64,000 nucleotides of DNA from Anastrepha obliqua. Lineage: Eukaryota; Arthropoda; Insecta; Diptera; Tephritidae. The translations under genes were made by a program, and so were the position numbers. Location of the stretch: assembly GCF_027943255.1 (NCBI RefSeq), contig NC_072895.1, positions 77,626,001-77,690,000 of the forward strand. Reading direction: 5' to 3'. Shown one piece after another: positions 11,600 through 22,209 of this stretch; positions within the stretch are counted from its first letter, which is position 1; each line of letters starts with the position of its first letter. The notes beneath the pieces are model-generated. The model did no database searches. It worked only from the letters and a program-made list of their open reading frames with translations, and was not told where the DNA came from.

Positions 11600-14365
11600 A
11601 CAAACATAATAATGACCACCATAGCCTTTTTCGGTACTCACAGAGGAATGAAGTATCAGTTTGCCATGGCAAGCCTCCGAATTGCTTCTTGTTAAATCCC
11701 ATCTGCAGAAACTAGGGGGCACATAATCCCTCATTTGTAAGACATCGCGATATGCACTACAGAAGAAGCTTTGCCTAAACGCCTTATAAGAAGCTATGCG
11801 CCAGCCTATTATTCTACAGACATACATAGACGGAATTACACGTGCATACACACTTATCCATATATAAAGTATGTGCATGTGTAAGTATACAAACAGTTCG
11901 TTTAAGTATGAATACTAAAAGTTTCACATTGATTGCTTTCTACATGCGATTCGTGAACTCCAGAGAAAAGGAATGGCAAGTCAATTGAGTTAGTATTTCT
12001 TATTGTTAGTTGACTATTTCAATTCGTGCAACTTTAATACGAATATTAATATTATATATCAGTGCTGTCAATCATAATGCTCGTTCGAGACATTTGCCTT
12101 GTCATGACATTCGCATAGACTGTTGTATAGTCCTGACTGTCTGTTACCATCGCTACGCTCCCCTTCAAAGCAATTCATGACGGAAAGAAATTATTTATTC
12201 AACAAATTCGTTACTCGTTCACATATGTATACACAAGCAATATTTTACTAGTATGTGGCTAAGAGGGTTTCGACTACTAAATCAATAAAAATACATTCGT
12301 ATATAACCTAGCTTGTAAGTTTCTCAAAAGTAATCTTTAATAATTACTCGTTATAATTCGCTCAAATAATTACTGAATATTGATATTAGTGTGCATTCTG
12401 TTCAAAAAGTGCTAGGAATTGTCGATTTAAAGGAATGGCCAAATGCCAGATGGTAAATAAAGAATATTAATTGGACATAATGCGGCATTTGAGATAACTA
12501 ATTCGTTCAAAAAAGTAAAGAAAAAAGTCATCGCTTTTGCACTTTGAAGTGACCGCAAAGTTCAAACAGCTCATTCGCCGTCACCAGCGCGTAAATACCC
12601 ATAAACCTTCCGCTTAGTATTTCTCTCTAACACACTAAGGGCCGGCTTCTCTGCTATGTATTGACATGGCCCAAAATTCTGCGTCATTCAATAAGACGGG
12701 AGTTGAAGGAGAACTTCAATACTCAATTGCTAAAGTAGTCCAAAGCAGGACTTGCAAAAAATTTTAGATTGAAAAACATAAATTTAAACATTTAAATAAA
12801 TTATCAAGTATTCAGTTCTGTTCGGCAGTGTATATTTTTAAATGCATTTTTGAAATCATGAAATCTATTTAATAAAATGCACTTCTCTGCTTCCTGCAAA
12901 ATAGAAAAAATAGGAAATGGTGTCATGAAATTTTATGATTTTTTAGAGTAGTTATCTTAAAATTATGTTTTAAACCGAACTAGTAATTGGACAAAATTAT
13001 AATATTTGTGTCAGAGAGATAAAACGGCAGCTACTCGAATTAAAATGGATTTTTTGTGTGAAAATATTTGGTTTCTCTTCAAATAAATTTTAAGATAAAA
13101 TTTTCCGTAATTCTTTTTTTTCGAACAATTTTAATGTAGGACTTTTATTCAACAGTCCCCCCTTTTTAAGTTTATACTGCGCGAAGCTTAAACCAAGTTT
13201 TCGATTCTTTTAGTATACTCGTAAAACGGTGAGAAATAATAAAAATAAATTTTCCCAAAAATTGGACATGATGTAGCCTTCTGGTGGGTAGCGCTCAATA
13301 AAGTGGGCTTGCGCCTAACAGACAGAATTTTTATGTAGTTTCATAGATGTTGCATTTATTGAAAAGTTAAAGGCCAAATTTTGTTTTTTGGTTTGAAGAT
13401 CATACTTTACATTCAACTCAAACAGCATGTTTTTACAAGTTGCCGAAACATCACAATTTTGGGAATAGACGTTAACCCAAATAGAGATTGTAATTTCAGA
13501 AAAAGCTCACTTGGGCGAAAATCAAATTCGTCTTTTGTAATATCATAATTTCTAATAAAAGTGAAGTCGGTTTTTAGTTACTTCCATATTTAAGTAGATT
13601 TTCATAGCCATTTTATTTTAAAACTCATTAAATATACGCGCAATTATATATGTAATATAATATTTAATATATATATTAAATTTGCGCACTTTGAGAAAGA
13701 TAAAGGTGAGTCGTGAGTTAAGTGAACGCGCAGGAGATCCTTATTGGATGTGTGCACAAAAATTGCGATTTAAGAAAGAATTGGGTAAAAATGCTTTAAT
13801 AGCTTGTCTCTTGATCGACTCATTACTATAAAATACTATAAATTACAAAATTTCATGTAACAGTTGTCAAGAAAAAATCAACTTGGACCACATCCTAGGT
13901 TCATGTGACAAAGCCTTGGAGTTGATTCCAGTGGCAAATGCTCAGCAATTTTTGTAACTTCTTGCCCTCGTTCTGGTCTGGGTAACTATGAAGGTTTCGG
14001 AAAATTATGTTTTGTATGCATATGTCCATTGGGGTGTATATGTATGGGTTGTGTTACGTTATTGGTAAATACTGGTACGATTCACTGCCGGCTGTTTGTT
14101 TGTAATGCGCGGTTAACAACTTTATTTCTTCCTTCTTCTTCCTCATGAATTTGGAACAACGAATAGTTTGCTTGCCTTCTCATTTGCATATAAATAAGTG
14201 GGGGATTTTGTATGACAACGCAAATGCCAATTACCTAAGCAATAAATGACGCGTTCAATAGAGAAGTATAACTCCAACATTTCTTCAACTGTCAAATATG
14301 ATTAGACTTCGAAACAGCTAAGAATTGTTATAAAGATAAATACATAAATAGGAATTTAAAAGATA
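11600..14365. other. no recognisable gene
   Basis: AT-rich sequence, more than 2.7 kb. No ORF with recognisable homology and no tandem array seen. Short AT palindromes occur near 13640-13680. Confidence 0.45.
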
Positions 14366-14369
14366 TAAT

Positions 14370-14760
14370 TTGCATGACTCTGTTATTTTTCAAGGCGTAT
14401 TTGATAAGCTACAGACTTGGTGTACTCGGAATCATCTGTTTCTGAATGTGAATAAGTGCACTTTTACTAAAAAGTTTATTCCCTTACGCACGAGTTATCA
14501 TATTTTGGGGTCGTCTCTAAATAGTGTCACTGAAGCTGAGGATTCAGGAGCATAAGTTAACACGGAACTAAGCTTCACGATCCGTATACTCTGAAAATTT
14601 TAGACATATCTTTTGTATGATCTATACTTGATTTTACCATACTATCTTAGAGAACCTTCACTGTCTTATAAATCGCGTTGTCAGCTAATAGATTTAAAAC
14701 CCCTGCATAGTAGATTCGCCTATGATGTCTCAGTTTGCCTGCTATGACTAATTTTAGGTG
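14370..14760 (+). pseudogene. Jockey-like RT 3' fragment
   Basis: The frame starting at 14370 gives FDKLQTWCTRNHLFLNVNKC, then TFTKK, SYHILGSSLNSVTEAEDSG. This is the segment just after the YADD box in Jockey-group reverse transcriptases (usual form WC..N.L.LN..KC...F and YHILG..L..V...DLGV). After frameshifts it continues LREPSLSYKSRCQLIDLKPL and HSR. This matches the later RT thumb or connection region. The upstream RT is missing and several stops are present. A SINE in the opposite orientation begins at its downstream end. Confidence 0.65.
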
Positions 14761-15037
14761 CGTATACTTCTCTTAGGTGTTTGGCCGAGCTTCTGCTTCT
14801 ATTTGTGGTTTGCGTCTTGATGTTGTTTCGCGATTGTAGGGACCTACAGTTTAAGCCTAGTCTGAACGGTAAACGGTTTTTATGTAGAGCTTATTTATGA
14901 CAGAAATATACTCGGTGGTTTACCATTGCCTTTTTTATTTTTTTTCTATTATTTGATGTTAGTACACGGACATTCGAACCTATGCACTTCCGAATGGCAA
15001 TCACTCACCAACCCGTTCGGCTACGGTTTTGTGGTAT
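14755..15037 (-). mobile_element. tRNA-derived SINE, near full length
   Basis: On the minus strand the element begins near 15030 with ACCGTAGCCGAACGGGTTGG, an A-box-like motif (15008-15023). This is followed about 35 bases later by a B-box-like AGGTTCGAATG (14971-14981). The body then matches the copy at 59771-60103, including the GTCCCTACAATCG...ACATCAAGACGCAAACCACA region and the conserved end AGCTCGGCCAAACACC. The internal promoter pair and a shared body in four copies mark it as a tRNA-related SINE rather than a tRNA gene. Confidence 0.75.
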
Positions 15038-15039
15038 AG

Positions 15040-16655
15040 TCAATAAGAATTTTATTCATTTGGCAAATGAACTCAAAATAAATATTTTGTTGGCAAAAAA
15101 TCTCTTCAATTAAAATACCGGCAACCGAACTTTATTATCTCTCTTTTTCCCAATTTGAAGAATTTTTTTATCAAAATATATATTTTTTTAATTTTGTGGA
15201 GAAATAAAATTATTTGGGGAGGATCTGGTCTTTAATCGACTTTACTCAATAAACTTTAACATTATACCTATATATGTACATATACCAATCTTGTATATTA
15301 TGAAAGTGAAGGGCAAATTGCGTCGTGCGTCAATCATATTTGAACATACAATCGCGCTCGTTCCAAAAAACAAAATAAATATTTCCCTTACTAAAATCAT
15401 TGCTTTTTTTATTTAGTAAAAAAGTTATTAAAAAATAAATTTAGATGATTCATCTGAATTTATTCTCTTCCTTGGTCCGAATACTTATGTCTGGTTGTTC
15501 ATATTTGAATCGATCACTTTATGTTAGGAGCAAGCGTTAGTGCACTAGTGCTTTCAAATTGTATAACGCTACATAGACTGCGTTCAGTCTATTTCCAAAA
15601 GAGTTAAACCCCATGACCGTTCGGCCCACTGATAATCCTAGCTCCGAGATGGTTCAATTTGTCCCAATAAAGTTATGGTTCTACGTATTGTGTGGCTTGT
15701 TCTGGTTCAGCAGTCTTAAAGGAACTACTCTGCGCTAGGAGTTGCGTATTGAGGTGCGGAACTTAAAATTCGCTAATAACTCAGGCCTACAAAATTGACA
15801 TTTTTTTATTTTGAAATGAGTTGTGCTAAATCATCAAAATGAACACTGATTTTGGGTCCACCATCTCTGATCGTTTTTGAATTATGAAAAACTGACACCG
15901 AATCTATCAGCGACCCCAAAAGTCTCTGAGTATCAATTTTTATGCGCTGATCTCAATTTTGGTTTAATGCTTTGGAACTTTCATTCATCGTTATTTAGCT
16001 TTAATTTTAGCATAGATTGAGTCTCAAGCACGTATGTATGGGTTCTAACCCCCAATTTTTGTTTGAAACTATGACATGATGGGCACTTTCGACCCCAGGA
16101 TTGCATTCAGTGCATGGAAATAAATCGAAAGCCAGGTCTCAAATCAAACCAAACAACAAAAAAACCATGCAGACCTGTGTAATTTGCCTACAGTGCCCTC
16201 CATTGACAGTAACGCTCGCTCCATTTTTGTTCGACCTCAATCGTAAAATAAAACATTTAATAAAATAAAATTTTTAAAACCTACTAATACTTGTAAACTT
16301 TTGGATTATCAAATCAGTCAGCGCTGAAAAAATAACTTTCGCAATGACAGAATTGATCCCTCGTGAAATAAAATTTCTGCTTTAAAAAAAAGCTCAAACG
16401 ACAATTTTTTCTGAACTCAATCTCCTTCTAGTGTCGCTAGAATATTATTACGTACATACTTTTTTTTTAACAAAAACCGGGATATCTTGCTTACAAACTA
16501 TTGCAGCAATTATGAAATAAGTTTAAGCCATTATTATAAATACTTAAGTGACTCATTGTAATTATAATAGAAAGACCACAGAGAATAGTTTCCCCATTGT
16601 CGTCTAATTTTTTTTCACATGTATGTATTTTAAATGCATTAATCCACAACAATAC
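15040..16655. other. no recognisable gene
   Basis: AT-rich non-coding sequence. Nothing was recognised. Confidence 0.45.
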
Positions 16656-16660
16656 GTCTT

Positions 16661-16698
16661 TCATCACTAACTAATAATTTTTGTCTTTCCAGGTGAGT
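16661..16698 (+). promoter_or_regulatory. candidate recursive splice site (ratchet point) 1
   Basis: The sequence has a branch-point-like CACTAACTAAT (16665-16675), a pyrimidine-rich run TTTTTGTCTTTCC, then AG at 16691-16692 followed immediately by the 5' splice motif GTGAGT at 16693-16698. An acceptor directly abutting a donor is the defining structure of zero-length recursive splice sites in long insect introns. No exon with an open frame follows. The host gene is not identified, and splicing is inferred from the motif only. Confidence 0.5.
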
Positions 16699-16900
16699 TT
16701 CGTGTAATATGTGTTACAATTATTACGGCCGGAGAACTGCAATACAGTGAAATATATGTATAAATACATTGCTATTGGTGGAGGCATTTTTGGAGGTAAT
16801 GAAAATATTTGGTGCCTTGTGCTTTGTTGTTGTGATATTGTAAGTATTGGAAAATTTTGCAATGGTTTTGTAGGACATAGAGAATTCACCTAAAAAGATT

Positions 16901-16951
16901 CACAGATATCTGTGACCACAGATATTCGTGATTTTGACAAGTCTGACGTCA
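16901..16951. other. palindrome cluster with CRE-like octamer
   Basis: CACAGATATCTGTG at 16901-16914 is a perfect 14-bp palindrome, followed by ACCACAGATAT. A perfect TGACGTCA (CRE/ATF-type octamer) lies at 16944-16951. These may be regulatory or chance; the surrounding AT-rich DNA makes the octamer stand out. Confidence 0.3.
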
Positions 16952-17396
16952 GTTCCCTTTCCAATACAAAGTAACGAACAAAACAAACAAAAGGAGGAGA
17001 AAATACACGTTTGTGAAAATTCAGTGAACGGTTTAGTAATATTGTGATTTGTGAGATTTAAACTAAACACTTTTAATGAAAACGAAATGCCGTGCGTCAA
17101 ATAATGAAAGCACAAATTAATACAAAGCCTCCAAATGCAGCTTGTTTGCGTTTTTATGCGGAAGACGCCGTGGCAAAAAAGTGTATGTGTGTGCGTATAA
17201 TTTCTTATGTTTGATTGTTTCCATTGCTTTCGCTTACGACACAGCGAATTCGGAAGCCATAACCATGAACTCTATCATCCTTGGACTTGGTCTAATTTAT
17301 ACTAAGGAGCATAATTCATACTAGTTTTTTCGTACTCTAATCACTATTGCTCTTATCACTAGGTTGCATAATAGAAATTCAGAATACGTGGATCAC
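16952..17396. other. no recognisable gene
   Basis: An A-rich leader-like stretch with an AAGGAGGAGAAAA patch near 16990. Frames at 17142-17324 show no domain. Confidence 0.4.
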
Positions 17397-18149
17397 TTAA
17401 GGGGGGAGCCTGGTTTATGAGGTCTAAAAATTGCATCTCTTTGCGATTTTTTTTTCAAGGAAAAACTTAATTTAGCATCGAAAAGTTTTTTCTATCTTTT
17501 AATGAACATTTAAAAAGTATAAAAAAATTTTGTCCTGGTTAAAATAAGTTGAAAAAAATGTTTAACATGGAAATTAGTAGAGCGCTGCAACGCTGGAGTT
17601 TCCAACTGGCGTACAAGATACAGCTCGTAGTTATTATCTAAAGCAAAAAATTCAAATGGATTTCTAATTATCATGATTTTTTATTCTAGATGAACTAAGA
17701 AAACTGAGAGAAATTCCAAAATTTCAACTTTTTTCAGGTTTTAAAGAAAAAAATGCCTTTCTATAAAAAAAAAATTCACTTCAACTTGGTATAAAAATCT
17801 TGAAACATTTTTTTTATCTATTTTGTTAGTTCAAATAGAAGAGAATTTATTACTGAAGGGAACAAGCTATGATTCATTTCAAAAGGTTCATTAGTTTTTT
17901 TTCATTCATGTACGCCAATTCAAAGAAATCATAAAAATGAAAAGTCGAGAAAAGAAGATAAAGTTTGTACTATAGCTGTCCGGTCACAGCGTAACTACCT
18001 AACGCTCGCCTACCTTTGGCTTTGTATCTACGGAAATATTGAGAATTAGGCTCTGAAACTTTGTGTGAATATTCTGAAATATATTAGGAATCGCTTAAAA
18101 CGAAAAAAAAATGATTTTTATGACCTTATAAACCAGGCTCCCCCCTTAA
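17397..18149. mobile_element. TTAA-flanked inverted-repeat element (MITE), copy A
   Basis: A 745-bp segment (17401-18145) is flanked by TTAA on both sides. Its ends are inverted repeats: GGGGGGAGCCTGGTTTAT at the left and the exact complement at the right. The match extends to about 24 bp with one mismatch (17401-17424 and 18122-18145). The interior is A/T-run rich and has no coding frame. Copies at 50642-51344 and 58065-58793 have the same layout, and a right-end fragment lies at 47410-47583. TTAA target choice is typical of piggyBac transposons, but the G-run terminus is not the usual piggyBac end, so superfamily is open. Confidence 0.85.
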
Positions 18150-20820
18150 CCTCGAAGCGCACAGCAACAAACGGCTGACTTAAAGTAAAAAAAAAATGAT
18201 TAATGCATGATTTCAATGTGAAATATTTTTTGTTTGTGGCTTTATTACGTATCGTAAATATATTATATTAGGCAATTCTAAACAAATTTTTTGATTGGTG
18301 GATCTTACCTTACTCTTGCGGTTTGAGAGCGGCTGAGATTAAAAAAAAAAAAAGAAATCCAAAAGGTTTTCCTTGTAATATTTATATGGATTTATTTGAC
18401 ATAATATTTAGTGTTTGTGTACACTACTCAGTTCCTGGTGTGCGCTGATTTGTTATTGTTTGAGTTTGGGGTGTATCCTCGTAATTTTAATTGCCTTGTT
18501 ACAAACTCGCATGCTGTTCTGAACCTTATTTTAATATGCCTGTACGGGTGTTGATGAGGGGAGGGGTGAACACTCATTCCTTAGCATTTCCAATGCGAAA
18601 TGTTGGTTTGGCAAATTGTGGTGCTCAAAACTTTGTAATCTTCTGTTGCGCAGTAAAATTTTTGCGGTTATAACTGGTAATTACGGTAAATTGTTACATC
18701 AGACCTGCTACTGTAGCGTACGATGCGGCGCACTTGCAGGTACTTGCTATGTGCATGATAGAAAATTTAAATATTTCCAAATTAGATTCCGGTTTTGACT
18801 ACGTAAGTTAAACAAAAAACAAATGTCAGGAATTTTATAATTTTCGTTTTTATCAAATAATCTACTGCTGATAACCGAAGTGGCTTGAGACGGTACAAGG
18901 TGTAGCTTTTAATTATTTTAATTTCAATCACTTGGGGCATCCCTTGCTCTCTTCTACTTGGTATATGCCAAGCAAAATATTTTTGGAAAAATCCTTTGTG
19001 AAAATCTTGCCTGAACCAAGTAATACTGTACCGACTAATACGGCTTCTACCAGTTTTTTGGAAAATCGCGGCCCTTTATTAATGCTGATCCACACCAGTA
19101 CTTGTAACCAAAGCAGTTTGAGTTTAAAGGACCGATATCCACTGTTAATGCCTTACGTTAAACCATTTATTGTGTACAAAAACATAAACACTAAAATCGT
19201 GAGGCTACTTACTGTCATTCCAGTAGGCTTTAAAGCTGCTGAAAGTTCCTCTCCGGACACTATACAGGACACTGTAATTTTCGTTATCATACAAAACTAG
19301 GAGATTAGTAGAATCAAGTGTCAGTGGGTTTAATGGTGGAATGTGCCCAGATTCATTAGAAGCATTCAATGAATTCACATTAGATGAAGCAGTGCACTAT
19401 GGCCTAATAAAACTAATACTTGGATTAGTTTAAATGACAGTCGGCTAATCTCAATCAAAGAAATACAATTTCTAGTCATAATAATCGACTAACTTCAGGC
19501 TCAGCGACCTTATGACAACTTCTGCAAATACATAAGGCCTCAAACCTACTTTTACATACGCTATAGAAATATCTAGAAGCGCTTTAAAACAGTATCACAT
19601 TCGTTCACTTTTGTGATCATTCCATGCGTACAATCCGAACGTTTCAAACGCTGTCGGCAACATTAGCGCTAGTTCTACCTGGTTTCAAGCCACTTCATTC
19701 GAAGATTGACGAAGTGAAAGCACCGGATCTTCCTCCAAAATGTACGGTTATGATACGCTCTAGCAGTGCAGTCTGCCTCTAGACAAATTGTACCCCGCAA
19801 AATGGCAAGCTATCCAATATGAATGCATCGCATCACAGTTGCCAATCGGATGACTAAAAATGTGATATTATTTAGCAAATCAAAACAAAATCTTTTTATA
19901 AGGGCTTATTTGTGCGCCTCTGCAAAGGACTATGATCAAACCTTAGCATAACATAAACGAGACACGGACTCATTCGACCTTCCAGGTAAACATGCCCCAA
20001 CGTGCTATCAGATCAATACCATGAAAATGTTTAGTAGATTGCCTTAAGCCGTTTACTCATGACCAGACACATTGATATTTTGTCAACCTGTTAAATATTC
20101 TCCATGCTTGTGCCTCGCTTTGCCCTTATTATGCACTTCACAAATTTGTACGTTTTCATGCTGGCGTGCATCTCAACTGACTCATCCTAGTTTTGGACAA
20201 AACCTTACGCACACACAGGCCGTATTGTATACTATTTAACAGATATATGAGTGGCATGGCATGTCAATTCTCTTGACCTGAAAATGAGCTTTTCCACTTG
20301 AGTGTACGTATATCACAATATATGGCTATTATAATAGTTAACCGTCAACTGTCAACAGACCCAATGACTCATCAGAACGTTCGTTGGCTAGTTGACTTTA
20401 CGATGCTGATGTCGACTCCACACTTTTACTCGCTTTTACGTGTATGTACGCACTTCCTGATGGCTTACATTTCTCCTTTTTATAACACAATTTGTGTATG
20501 GACAACATCAGCATTTATCTGTGTAGTTGGCTCATTTCCAGGATTTAAACTTAGCATTGTATTAGGTGAAGTAAGAAGTTGTGAATATTTTCTGCTAAAT
20601 ATCTTTTGTATTATATCTCACGACGTTTATGGCACATTGTCTTGGGGCATACTATACGGCGATATACAGACGATATTAAGCTGCAAAAAACAAAAAAATC
20701 TTTGACAGGTTTGTGTTTAGTAAGTGTGACATTGTACCCAAATACAGTTACGACCATACGACTATACGACCAAGTTGAAAAGTCGGAGCAAGCGATAGCT
20801 GTTTATGGACCCAAATAACA
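18150..20820. other. mostly unrecognised sequence
   Basis: Apart from the candidate coding segment at 18928-19300, no gene was recognised. A 135-codon frame at 20298-20705 is hydrophobic in patches but matches no family I know. Confidence 0.4.
18928..19300 (-). other. possible exon or unrecognised coding remnant
   Basis: On the minus strand a frame is open from 19152 to the stop at 18928, about 74 codons. It has protein-like text, including a hydrophobic run LKLLWLQVLVWISI and then KKLVEAVLVGTVLLGSGKIF. Upstream on the same strand a short frame (SGEELSAALKPTGMT) is followed directly by GTAAGT near 19212, and a TTAACGTAAG acceptor-like site lies near 19153. The complementary strand is also open for 122 codons (18932-19300), so coding on either strand is unproven. 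I do not recognise the protein. Confidence 0.25.
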
Positions 20821-20826
20821 CATGGG

Positions 20827-21531
20827 CTGAAAAGTCCCGGGCCTAACAAAGAAAATGCGTTTTTTTGCTCAAAATTAGATTTTTTCATCATCGTAATTTC
20901 CATCAAGAACAACGAAAACTGCGAAAAACCAGTAGTCGCTGGGAGCCAAATCTGTCATATACGATGGATGTGGGAGCAATTCGACAATTGTGACAAGGTA
21001 CGCTGTCTTAATGAAACAATACAGTGAGCAAATGCGGCACCCACCTTGAACAGAGCTTTCTCATACTCAAATACTCTTTTGATATCTTTACGAGGTCAGC
21101 TAACTCACACAATTTCGATGCATTCAAAACGAGTTTGTAGTTTTGTTTTATGTTCTGGTGTTACCGCCTCATTTGAACGTCCATTCCGTTGTGCATCATC
21201 GGTGTCGTTACGACCGCGTTTGAAGTCAGAAAAACCATCGGTTTATTATTGTTTCTGATGGAGCGGAGTCCTCATAACACTTCTCAAGTTATTGCTTCAC
21301 TTAAACTGTATTTTTCCCCATTAAGAAGCAGTGCAAAATTAAAACACGAAATTCTTTCTGATCCTTTATTTTGAAAATACAAAAGAGCGCCACTCTTAGC
21401 ATAACTACTCACGACTAATAAATAGAATATGTTGAATTTTTAACAACAGTCTTTTTAAGGTTAGTACTAACCGAAAAAGGGGTGAGTGCAATAAAACTAG
21501 AGCCATCCATGTGTTAGGCCCGGGACTTTCA
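20827..21531 (-). pseudogene. mariner with TIRs, internally deleted transposase
   Basis: Inverted ends CTGAAAAGTCCCGGGCCTAA (left, from 20827) and its near complement (right, 21512-21531) bound about 705 bp. The minus strand encodes SDFKRGRNDTDDAQRNGRSN, EAVTPE, LCELADLVKISKEYLSMRKL and CSRWVPHLLTV, the second helix-turn-helix and linker of a mariner transposase. It then jumps to ELLPHPSYMTDLAPSDYWFF, the third catalytic region, and VVLDGNYDDE, the C-terminus. The segment holding the first two catalytic aspartates is deleted, and frameshifts are present. A second copy of this family, with the same terminus, lies at 54527-55510. Confidence 0.85.
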
Positions 21532-21829
21532 CTATCGTAAAAGTGTAAACATATTTTTTTTTTTATAAACATTGCCTTTGTTAAGGTATGTCAAAGTTAA
21601 ACAAAATAGCATTACGAAGATTAACAGATAACATTCTAGCATTGAAAACTAAGAGATTAACCGATTTTATGTAAAATTATCTGCTTGTCTACATATAGTC
21701 ATATCCCCCGGCATGTATTAAATTACTTGAAAATTTTAAAAGTATTTGTTATGCATGACCCCGCATGTTTCATAGACAATTGTATTGAATACCTCTATTA
21801 GCTTTTAATGGATTTGTGCAATTCGTCTC

Positions 21830-22205
21830 TAAATGAGGAATATTTGCTTCAGCATGGAACGAGTCTTTCATAATTCCCCTTTATAAAGCTGGAAGTAGAT
21901 CATCTATAGAAAACCACAGAACTGCTTTTTGATCATTTTTTTCTCTGGTTGTGTGGCGCATTTTCTCCGTATAAAGAATGTATGCCATTGATGTATAACT
22001 TTTTAAGTCATAGGGTTAGTTGGTGTAACTTAAGGCCAGAGGTGCTCTTGGATTTATACAGAGGAGTTCAAAAGAATTCAATGATCGTCCATATATTACT
22101 AATATTGATACTGGAATATGGTTCGATAGTCTGGAGCACAGATCTTGATAGTCGGAAACAAATGCTGAGAATGATATTTATCATTAAACTGTTAGGAGAG
22201 TAAAT
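21830..22205 (+). pseudogene. non-LTR reverse transcriptase fragment (Jockey-like)
   Basis: The plus strand reads IFASAWNESFIIPLYKAGSR followed by SSIENHRT, the start of a Jockey-type RT (usual form FP..WK.S.IIPLFKSGS..S.ENYRPI). After stops and a large deletion it continues with CNLRPEVLLDLYRGV and ILEYGSIVWSTD, which correspond to the RT connection region (ILEYGS.VW). The YADD box is missing. Sequence from 22205 to 22640 may contain further degraded C-terminal text but could not be read reliably. Confidence 0.65.
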
Positions 22206-22209
22206 GCTT

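Noticed and set aside
13700..13712. AAGGTGAGT as a ratchet point
   Set aside because: The upstream sequence is purine-rich with no pyrimidine tract or branch point.
20298..20705. 135-codon plus-strand frame
   Set aside because: No recognisable domain or repeat; patchy hydrophobicity is common in T-rich DNA.
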